Below are positions 7,870 through 13,696 of a DNA stretch of 13,696 bases, one piece after another. Positions within the stretch are counted from its first letter, which is position 1, and every line of letters begins with the position of its first letter. Made by a program: the position numbers and the translations under genes. The stretch comes from Bacteroidales bacterium UBA3684 (GTDB lineage Bacteria; Bacteroidota; Bacteroidia; Bacteroidales; P3), in NCBI GenBank assembly GCA_002372855.1, contig DFIZ01000019.1, forward strand, positions 1 to 13,696. The letters run 5' to 3'. The notes beneath the pieces were generated by a model that saw only the letters and a program-made list of their open reading frames with translations, had not been told where the DNA came from and did no database searches.

Positions 7870-10800
7870 ATGAAAAACAAACGATTTCTTTTAACCATCT
7901 TCATGATGGCAATCGTTGGCTGGCAGAGCGCCTTCGCTCTGGACTGGACTGCCAATGGTCTCGTCTACACCACCAAGGGTGACGCCAACGAGGTGTCCGT
8001 TCGTGCTCAGAGTGGCTACTCTTTCACTGGCACCATCAACATTCCCGGCACCATACCGAATGCCGGTATCCAATTCACCGTTGTGGAGATCGAGAGCGGT
8101 GCTTTTGCCAACAGCAACCTGACGAATGTCAACGTCATCATCCCCAACACTGTTGCCACCATCGGTCAGTATGCCTTCATCAACGGCGAAATCAACAACC
8201 TGACCATCAACCGCAACAGCAGCAGCACCCTCACCATTGGCAAGGACGCCTTTGCCAACACGAACGTCCACCACGTTATCTGGGGAGGTACCCTCGCCCA
8301 GTGGTGCGCCGTGAACTTCTTCAATCTCAACTCCAACCCCATCACGGTGAAGAAAGTCATGTCTGGCAGTTATGTCAACGATGCCAACACCATTTGGCCT
8401 ACCTTCTCACTGACGTATTCTAACCGAATTCCCTACACCGATGCCAGCAATGCCATCGGAACAAATCAGAATTCTTATCTGAACATTATCGACAACGCCA
8501 TCCCTGTGATGAATGCCGCCGGCAACAAGATGATTGACAGACAGTCCTCCATCCTCGTGCTCCCCAGCAACATCACTGCCATCAGCCAATTTGCCTTTGC
8601 CAACCACTCCTTTGAGCGCATCAAAGTATTAGGCAACACCATCCCCACTGTTGGTGCCGACAACTTCTCCACCAACACGACCCTTACGGCCCGCACCCAG
8701 GTGGATGTCCCCTGCGGAAAAGTGGAAGACTACAAGCAGGCCAATGTTTGGAAAAACTTCAAACAGGGTTCCACCTATCACATCAACGCCTATTTTGACT
8801 ACATTCCCCAGAATTTTGTGACAAACGGTACAAATCTCGTTTCTCTCAACAACGACAGTGCCCAGTTCGAAGGCTACACCAGCCAGGGCTATCACTACAC
8901 TGTCCTCTACACCAAACCCACCTGCGAGAATCCCCAGTGGACGCTGACCGTCACCCCCGACCCCGGCCATAAACTCAACCGCTGGAGCGGCGGAAGCTTC
9001 AACGCCAACACCAACGCCACCATCTCCGGCACCACCAGCCAGAGCATGCCTACCGGCCTCTTCATCGACCAGGAAAACTACATTGTCACTGTCCAGGTCG
9101 CCAGCGAGTGTGCCGACATGGGTACCACCAGCCCCAGCCTCACCGTTACCTACGGCCAACTGCCCTCTAACCAGCAACTCACCGCCACGGCTTTCGACGG
9201 CTACCGTTTTGTCCGTTGGAGCAACGGCTACAGCTGCAACCCCTATCTTCCCACCATCGTTTCCGACACCGTCCTGACCGCTTACTTCGAGCCCATCCAG
9301 ACCTATTCCGGAAACACTGTCTACACCACCGATTTTACCAACGATTACGACAACCACCTGTGGCGTACAAACAATGAAGGCACTGACAGCAACCTCCTCG
9401 CCATCGAGAATGGTGCCCTTACTGTCAAAAACCTCACCTCCGAGGAGGGCTACTACACATCCGCCACCGCATATCGCAAAGTCAAACTTGCCGCCGACAG
9501 AACCTATACGCTCCAAATCAACAGTGGCATCGATCTGAGCGAGATGGAAAACACTTCTTACACCATCATTCTGTCCAAACCCTCCAATTATTCTAATAAT
9601 TACGATTATAACGCCGAAGACAACGCAATCTTTGGATCAGTCATCAATTGGAAAGACATCACTCCCGACAACCTCGACGAGGATGGTAACCTCATCGTCA
9701 AAGATTTTGCCCAAATCACCGATGCCGGCGACTATTATCTGATTATAGAATTTCTATCCCAAGATGCTCTGAGCGACCTCGGCGAAAGCCTCGCCCTCAT
9801 CAACAGCCTGACCCTCAGCGAGCGCAAATATGAGGTCAAGACCGTTATGGTTCCCGAAACCGCCGACGGTGCCATCACCGCTGGTGCCGGCGAGTTCTTC
9901 CAGGGTGCCACCACCACCCTCAAGGCCACCAACACCAGCAGCAACAACAATAAAGGCTACAGGTTCCTTGGCTGGAGCACCACCGAAAACGGCAGCACTT
10001 TCACTTCCAACCCCTCCACCAGCAGAACCGTCAATGCCGACATCACCTACTATGCCCGTTACCAGGCCAAGCCCGTCACTGTCAAGTATACCGCTGCCAA
10101 AGGCACCGTCTACCAATACGGCGAGAACGAGACCTCCGACAACCAGCTTCTCTCCAAACAGGACAACAACTTCGAGAATGAAGCCTTCGGTGATTTGGAC
10201 TATGAGAACATTCAGTACGCCAATGGCCTCTACTATGCCTACAATGGCAACCACCTTACCCTGAACGCGAGCACCTTCACCGGCACGCACGACTCCACCA
10301 TTGCCGTGGCCGTCTGCCCCGTTGACGGTTACAAGTTCTCCGGTTGGGAGGATGACAACAACAACATGGACAACCCCCGCATCATCACCCTCGACCGCCG
10401 CAACGGCACGTCGAGCGACCTGATGACCACCCTCAAACCCACCTTCGTTGTCAAGGACGACTACACTGTCACCACCTCCGTAATCAATGACGACTACCAG
10501 TGCGTCGACAACACCATCGGCTCCGTCAACCTCAGCGAAACCGAGTCCGGCACCTACCAGTACATGCAGGAAGTGACCCTCACCGCCGTGCCCGCCAACG
10601 AGAACTACTACGAGTTCGTCAACTGGGAAGACGGCAATGGCAACACCTACACCGAGAATCCTCTCACCATCACCATCCAGGGCGAGAACGGCCTGCAGAA
10701 TGAAGCTGGCCGCCAATTCAATGCCCACTTCATTATCAAAGGCTACGACATCACCGTCAAACCCTCCTCGCTCGAGCATGGCAACGTCGAGTTCATCAGC

Positions 10801-11868
10801 CAGAATGGTGGCCAGATGGGCACCTGGGTTGAAGGCGAAGGCCGCGTCGCCGTCGTCAAATACCGTCAGACCGCTACCATCAACGCTGTTCCTTTCAGTG
10901 GCTACCGCTTCGCCGGTTGGATCAAGCAAGGTTCTACCGACACCATCACCTACAAGCAGTACACCTTCAGCCCCACTCAGGACGAAACCTTCACCGCCGT
11001 CTTCAAAGTGGACTCCACCATGCCTAGCTATATCTATCGCGACACCATCTATGAACACACCACTGTGCAGGTTGTCAGATACGACTCCATCCCCGTCGAA
11101 ATCCACGTCCCCGTGACCGTCTACGACACCACTAAAGTGCCCGTGACCGTGAACATCTACGACACCATCTTCAACGTCACCAACGTCGATGTCACCGACA
11201 CCACCATCATCCCCGTCTACCAGACCCAGACCGTCATCACCTACGACACTGTCATCGAGACCCGCGTCGTCACCCGCGATTCCATCGTCGTCAACGAGGT
11301 GGTTGTCAACAATCCCGTCTACCGCGACACCGTCATCTACGTAACCAGCTACCAGCCCCAGTATGTGGATACCGTCATCTACAACTACATCAACCAGCCG
11401 GTCTACCACTACGTCGACACCACTATCTACAACCCGGTCTATATCGATGTGCCTTACTATGACACCGTCATCGTGAACATCGACACCGTGTACACCATCT
11501 GCACCACCGACACTATCATCAACACTGTTGTTGACACCGTCATCAACAATGTCCACGACACCACTATTGTTTACAGCTACGACACCATCTACCTGCCCGT
11601 CTACGACACCGTCTACATCCATGACACCGTCTATGTCGGCATCAACGATGCCGCCCAGAACGACAATATCAATGTCTACCAGAGCGGCAACCAGATCGTT
11701 GTCAACGGTACCGAAGGCAACGTTGTACGTCTCTTCGACGCTGTCGGTCGTATGCTGGCCACCAAGCAGGATCCCTACGGCGAAGTCTACTTCGAGGCTC
11801 CCGCCACCGGCACCTACCTTGTCAAGGTCGGCAACTACCAGGCAAAAAGAATAGTAGTGGTGCTCTAA
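7870..11868 (+). CDS. Secreted BspA-like leucine-rich repeat protein with InlB-type repeats, D-T stalk and T9SS-like tail
   Basis: This is a 1332-aa surface protein. The signal peptide spans residues 1-23 (ends AFA). A BspA/LRR_5-type region spans about 50-300, with repeats such as SGAFANSNL, AISQFAFANHSFERIKVLG and the typical closing VPCGKVEDYKQANVWKNF. InlB-like repeats, each with GY.F..W and a terminal AYFEP/ARYQA/AVFK strand, lie near 405-475, 653-733, 735-860, 863-957 and 958-1046. An unassigned beta-rich domain lies at 480-650. Residues 1048-1256 form the D-T-[VI] stalk. Residues 1257-1332 (VVRLFDAVGRMLATK, ATGTYLVKV) resemble a T9SS type A domain of atypical form. BspA relatives are adhesins of oral and gut Bacteroidales, so host or matrix binding is a family-based inference. 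The A-rich leader lacks a Shine-Dalgarno site. No promoter box lies between the terminator at 7712 and the ATG, so read-through from 7381 is possible. Confidence 0.92.
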   Translation: MKNKRFLLTIFMMAIVGWQSAFALDWTANGLVYTTKGDANEVSVRAQSGYSFTGTINIPGTIPNAGIQFTVVEIESGAFANSNLTNVNVIIPNTVATIGQYAFINGEINNLTINRNSSSTLTIGKDAFANTNVHHVIWGGTLAQWCAVNFFNLNSNPITVKKVMSGSYVNDANTIWPTFSLTYSNRIPYTDASNAIGTNQNSYLNIIDNAIPVMNAAGNKMIDRQSSILVLPSNITAISQFAFANHSFERIKVLGNTIPTVGADNFSTNTTLTARTQVDVPCGKVEDYKQANVWKNFKQGSTYHINAYFDYIPQNFVTNGTNLVSLNNDSAQFEGYTSQGYHYTVLYTKPTCENPQWTLTVTPDPGHKLNRWSGGSFNANTNATISGTTSQSMPTGLFIDQENYIVTVQVASECADMGTTSPSLTVTYGQLPSNQQLTATAFDGYRFVRWSNGYSCNPYLPTIVSDTVLTAYFEPIQTYSGNTVYTTDFTNDYDNHLWRTNNEGTDSNLLAIENGALTVKNLTSEEGYYTSATAYRKVKLAADRTYTLQINSGIDLSEMENTSYTIILSKPSNYSNNYDYNAEDNAIFGSVINWKDITPDNLDEDGNLIVKDFAQITDAGDYYLIIEFLSQDALSDLGESLALINSLTLSERKYEVKTVMVPETADGAITAGAGEFFQGATTTLKATNTSSNNNKGYRFLGWSTTENGSTFTSNPSTSRTVNADITYYARYQAKPVTVKYTAAKGTVYQYGENETSDNQLLSKQDNNFENEAFGDLDYENIQYANGLYYAYNGNHLTLNASTFTGTHDSTIAVAVCPVDGYKFSGWEDDNNNMDNPRIITLDRRNGTSSDLMTTLKPTFVVKDDYTVTTSVINDDYQCVDNTIGSVNLSETESGTYQYMQEVTLTAVPANENYYEFVNWEDGNGNTYTENPLTITIQGENGLQNEAGRQFNAHFIIKGYDITVKPSSLEHGNVEFISQNGGQMGTWVEGEGRVAVVKYRQTATINAVPFSGYRFAGWIKQGSTDTITYKQYTFSPTQDETFTAVFKVDSTMPSYIYRDTIYEHTTVQVVRYDSIPVEIHVPVTVYDTTKVPVTVNIYDTIFNVTNVDVTDTTIIPVYQTQTVITYDTVIETRVVTRDSIVVNEVVVNNPVYRDTVIYVTSYQPQYVDTVIYNYINQPVYHYVDTTIYNPVYIDVPYYDTVIVNIDTVYTICTTDTIINTVVDTVINNVHDTTIVYSYDTIYLPVYDTVYIHDTVYVGINDAAQNDNINVYQSGNQIVVNGTEGNVVRLFDAVGRMLATKQDPYGEVYFEAPATGTYLVKVGNYQAKRIVVVL
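11011..11637 (+). repeat. D-[TS]-[VIT] repeat stalk within the BspA-like protein
   Basis: Residues 1048-1256 carry about 19 D-[TS]-[VIT] motifs such as YDTV, VDTV, HDTV and RDTI. Spacing is 10-16 residues in the N-terminal two-thirds and tightens to 6-9 near the end (Asp at 1198, 1205, 1214, 1222, 1230, 1238, 1246, 1252). The stretch is made mostly of Val, Thr, Asp, Tyr, Ile, Asn and Pro. It has no Gly, Ala or Trp, no Met after residue 1051, and one Leu (1242). At the DNA level GACACCGTC and TACGACACC recur. It separates the InlB-like repeats from the C-terminal sorting-like domain and probably forms an extended beta spacer. Confidence 0.85.
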
Positions 11869-11892
11869 CTTGGCACTTAGTACTTTTGCAGG

Positions 11893-11927
11893 CCGCCTCC
11901 CTAGGTTGTGGGAGGCGGTTTTTTTTT
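11893..11927 (+). terminator. Intrinsic terminator of the BspA-like gene
   Basis: CCGCCTCCC (11893-11901) pairs perfectly with GGGAGGCGG (11910-11918) across an 8-nt loop and is followed by nine Ts. It starts 25 nt after the stop codon. Confidence 0.95.
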
Positions 11928-11933
11928 ATTTCA

Positions 11934-11965
11934 TTTGGCCATGTGCCCGTTTTGTTGTATCTTTG
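11934..11965 (+). promoter_or_regulatory. Bacteroidetes-type promoter for RNase HI-prmC
   Basis: A TTTG -33 box at 11934-11937 is separated by exactly 20 nt from TATCTTTG at 11958-11965, a full match to TTTG-N19-21-TAnnTTTG. It follows the upstream terminator's T-run by 6 nt. The RNase HI ATG begins only 13 nt after the -7 box, so the leader should be under about 10 nt. Confidence 0.85.
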
Positions 11966-11978
11966 CATTTTGAAATCT

Positions 11979-12659
11979 ATGGCGAAGAAACAGAAATACT
12001 ATGTGGTGTGGCAGGGCAAGCAGCCCGGCATCTACACGGACTGGGACACCTGCCGCGAGCAGGTGCAGGGCGTGCAGGGCGCGCAGTACAAGGGCTTCGA
12101 CACCATGGCGGAGGCCGAGGCGGCGATAAAGCTGCCCTATGGCAGTGTGGTCAGAGTGGAGAACGGAGAACGGAGAGTGGAGAGCGGAAAGTCCACGGTG
12201 CTCTTCATCGACAACGACGGCATGACGGCCATCCGCCCCGACGCGCAGCCGCCGCTGCCCGTGCTCGACGCCCTGGCCGTCGACGCCGCCTGCAGCGGCA
12301 ACCCCGGCATCATGGAATACCAGGGCATCTACATTTCCACACGCACACGCGTCTTCCACTACCAGGCCCCCAAGGGCACCAACAACATCGGCGAGTTCCT
12401 GGCCATCGTCCACGGCCTCTCCTACCTCAAGAAGCACCACCTCGACCAGATCATCTACTCCGACTCGGTCAACGCCATGTCGTGGGTGCGCCAGAAGGTG
12501 TGCAAGAGCAAGCTGCCCGACGACGCCTCCACCGCCGAGTTGTGGGACTTCGTGCACCGCGCCGAGCAGTGGCTCCGCTCCAACACCTACACCACCGAGA
12601 TACGCAAATGGGACACCGACCGCTGGGGCGAGATTCCCGCAGACTTTGGACGAAAATGA
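11979..12659 (+). CDS. rnhA: Ribonuclease HI with N-terminal viroplasmin-type hybrid-binding domain
   Basis: RNase HI cleaves the RNA strand of RNA-DNA hybrids (R-loops, replication primers). The 226-aa protein starts MAKKQKYYVVWQGKQPGIYTDW, the caulimovirus-viroplasmin/hybrid-binding domain (about 5-50, ending GFDTMAEAEAAI). A linker follows, then the catalytic domain (about 97-226). The likely metal-binding residues are Asp102 (VDAACSGNPG), Glu139 (NNIGEFLAIVHGL), Asp162 (YSDSVNAMSWV) and Asp222 in the tail WGEIPADFGRK. The start at 11979 is set by the domain and the promoter; an in-frame ATG at 11886 lies inside the upstream terminator. The linker contains an exact 42-nt array of 7-nt repeats (residues 59-72). 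The last codon overlaps the prmC start as ATGA, implying coupling. Confidence 0.93.
   Translation: MAKKQKYYVVWQGKQPGIYTDWDTCREQVQGVQGAQYKGFDTMAEAEAAIKLPYGSVVRVENGERRVESGKSTVLFIDNDGMTAIRPDAQPPLPVLDALAVDAACSGNPGIMEYQGIYISTRTRVFHYQAPKGTNNIGEFLAIVHGLSYLKKHHLDQIIYSDSVNAMSWVRQKVCKSKLPDDASTAELWDFVHRAEQWLRSNTYTTEIRKWDTDRWGEIPADFGRK
12153..12194 (+). repeat. Six-unit heptamer array inside RNase HI linker
   Basis: Six consecutive 7-nt units fill 42 nt: AGAGTGG, AGAACGG, AGAACGG, AGAGTGG, AGAGCGG and AAAGTCC. They encode exactly 14 codons (RVENGERRVESGKS, residues 59-72), so the frame is kept. The array lies between the hybrid-binding and catalytic domains. The unit resembles the GTGGAAA unit in prmC. 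Confidence 0.85.
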
Positions 12660-13660
12660 ACACACGCAATATACGCTTCAGGAGCAACCGGGTGAGGGAC
12701 ATCCTCAGCCTCTACCACGAGGAACTGGACCCCCTCTACGGCCCGGGCGAGGTGGCGGCCTTCGGCGAGATGCTCTTCGAGGCCTTCCTCGGCTGGGACC
12801 GCGTTAAACTGCTCACCTCCCGCGACCACACCGTCAACCAGAGCGACCTCCTGCGCCTGCACTGGGCCCTCGAGGACCTCCGCCGCCACCGCCCCATCCA
12901 GCACATCATCGGCCACGTCGACTTCTGCGGCTGCCGCATCGCCGTGAGCCCCGACGTCCTCATCCCCCGCCCCGAGACCGAGGAAATCGTGAACTATTTA
13001 GTGGAAAGTGGAAAGTGGAAAGTGGAAAGCAATGCTACGCAGAACACGACAGCCAACCTTTCCACTTTCCACTTTCCGTTTTCCACTTCTCCACTCTCCA
13101 CTCCACGAGTCCTCGACCTCTGCACGGGCAGCGGATGCATCGCCATAGCGCTGAAAAAGGCCTTCTCCGGGGCCGACGTGACGGCCGTGGACATCTCCCC
13201 CGCCGCCCTCGCCATCGCCCGCCAGAACGCCCTGGAAAACGCCGCAGAGGTCAACTTCGTCCAGTCCGACATCCTCGCCACACCAAAAGAGGAAAATAAA
13301 GAAGAGAATAAAGAAAAGAATAGAGAGGAAAAAAATTTCAATTTTCAATTTTCAATTTTCAATTTAATCGTCTCCAACCCGCCCTACGTGCGCCAGAGCG
13401 AGCGTGCCGCCATGCAGCGCAACGTCCTCGACTACGAGCCGCCGCTGGCCCTCTTCGTGCCCGACGACGACCCCCTGCGCTTCTACCGCGCCATCGCCGC
13501 CATCGCCGCGCGCTGCCTGGCCCCCCGCGGCCTCCTGGCCCTCGAAATCAACGAGGCCCTCGCCGCCGACACCTGCGCCCTCCTGGCCCGGTACGGCTTC
13601 GCCGCCACCGTGCACCGCGACTTCCGCGGCCGCGACCGCTTCCTGACCGCCACCCGATAG
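12656..13660 (+). CDS. prmC: Peptide chain release factor N5-glutamine methyltransferase, with two in-frame repeat insertions
   Basis: PrmC methylates the Gln of the GGQ motif in release factors RF1/RF2 using S-adenosylmethionine. The N-terminal helical domain (about 1-95) leads into AVSPDVLIPRPETEEIVNYL (96-115). The Rossmann methyltransferase domain has motif I DLCTGSGCIAIAL (154-166), AVDISPAALAIARQNA (177-192) and the substrate-binding NPPYVR motif (241-246). At 334 aa it is about 50 residues longer than typical PrmC (about 280). The excess is accounted for by two insertions: residues 116-150, in the interdomain linker before motif I, and about 210-236, immediately before IVSNPPY. All signature motifs and the frame are intact, so it is probably functional. 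The start overlaps the RNase HI stop (ATGA). Confidence 0.94.
   Translation: MNTRNIRFRSNRVRDILSLYHEELDPLYGPGEVAAFGEMLFEAFLGWDRVKLLTSRDHTVNQSDLLRLHWALEDLRRHRPIQHIIGHVDFCGCRIAVSPDVLIPRPETEEIVNYLVESGKWKVESNATQNTTANLSTFHFPFSTSPLSTPRVLDLCTGSGCIAIALKKAFSGADVTAVDISPAALAIARQNALENAAEVNFVQSDILATPKEENKEENKEKNREEKNFNFQFSIFNLIVSNPPYVRQSERAAMQRNVLDYEPPLALFVPDDDPLRFYRAIAAIAARCLAPRGLLALEINEALAADTCALLARYGFAATVHRDFRGRDRFLTATR
13001..13105 (+). repeat. Inverted heptamer cassette inserted in prmC (35 codons)
   Basis: Four exact GTGGAAA units (13001-13028) are followed by a 30-nt non-repeat core (13029-13058). Then come TTTCCAC, TTTCCAC, TTTCCGT and TTTCCAC (13059-13086), and TTCTCCA and CTCTCCA (13087-13100). 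The left and right arrays are reverse complements and could form a stem of about 28 bp. The 105 nt replace what is normally a short linker between VNYL and RVLDL. The inserted peptide is rich in Ser, Thr and Phe. Confidence 0.85.
13283..13363 (+). repeat. Purine-rich plus TTTCAAT heptamer insertion in prmC
   Basis: A purine-rich stretch encodes KEEN-KEEN-KEKN-REEKN (about residues 211-227). It is followed by four exact TTTCAAT units (13336-13363) encoding FNFQFSIFN, which runs directly into LIVSNPPY. Typical PrmC proteins have only a few residues between the QSD strand and this strand. The two halves differ in repeat period (12 nt and 7 nt) and in strand composition. Confidence 0.75.
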
Positions 13661-13696
13661 CCACCCGAGAGGTACATAATTCGGCATTTCTTATAT

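Noticed and set aside
9754..11622. 622-aa minus-strand ORF opposite the D-T stalk and InlB repeats
   Set aside because: Its Val/Asp/Gly repeat pattern is the reverse-strand reading of the stalk codons; it has no start context or domain.
11871..11889. Sigma-54-like TGGCAC...TTGC site after the BspA-like gene
   Set aside because: The GG and GC elements are separated by 14 nt instead of the required 10, and the next feature is a terminator.
13001..13105. CRISPR-like array in prmC
   Set aside because: Repeats are 7 nt with no spacers between units, arranged as inverted arrays, and are translated in frame; there are no cas genes.
12656..13660. prmC as a pseudogene because of repeat insertions
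   Set aside because: Both insertions keep the frame, and all motifs (IPRPETEE, DLCTGSG, NPPY) and the C terminus are intact.

Overview
The window looks like a chromosomal piece of a Bacteroidales (phylum Bacteroidota) genome. Four things point there. Two large secreted proteins end in type IX secretion (T9SS) sorting domains. Promoter-like sites fit the Bacteroidetes consensus TTTG-N19-21-TAnnTTTG. Start codons are mostly preceded by A-rich leaders rather than Shine-Dalgarno sites. RNase HI is of the viroplasmin-domain type. Coding DNA is GC-rich and the longer intergenic stretches are very AT-rich. Genus and species cannot be read from the sequence.

Layout. Positions 1-75 hold a short heptamer repeat and a perfect 13-bp inverted repeat. 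Positions 76-3309 (minus strand) encode a 1077-aa modular surface protein with a signal peptide, alternating Fn3-like and MAM/jelly-roll-like modules, an InlB-type repeat and a T9SS tail. It is divergent from a plus-strand housekeeping cluster: thyA (3496-4290), manC (4287-5363, ATGA overlap) and asnS (5376-6812), closed by a clear intrinsic terminator. These supply dTMP, GDP-mannose and Asn-tRNA and share no pathway; they look like a co-transcribed run.

Positions 6881-7869 form a gene-free AT-rich kilobase with the least explained signal in the window. It has two TAnnTTTGC promoter-like sites, an 18-bp direct repeat, a long interrupted hairpin at 7471-7591, a second foldback at 7594-7656 and a strong terminator hairpin at 7672-7704. 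I read 7394-7712 as a structured non-coding RNA, or as the attenuated leader of the next gene. I could not match it to a known family; a 6S-like RNA is one possibility.

Positions 7870-11868 encode a 1332-aa secreted protein: BspA-type leucine-rich repeats, several InlB-like repeats, a roughly 200-residue stalk of D-T-[VI] motifs with almost no Gly, Ala or Leu, and a C-terminal sorting-like domain. After its terminator, a well-formed promoter drives RNase HI (11979-12659), which overlaps prmC (12656-13660) by ATGA.

Both RNase HI and PrmC carry in-frame insertions built largely from 7-nt tandem repeats. One in PrmC is an inverted-repeat cassette of four GTGGAAA units facing four TTTCCAC-type units. 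The other lies directly before the catalytic NPPY motif. These in-gene heptamer cassettes and the structured RNA region are the two observations most worth following up.
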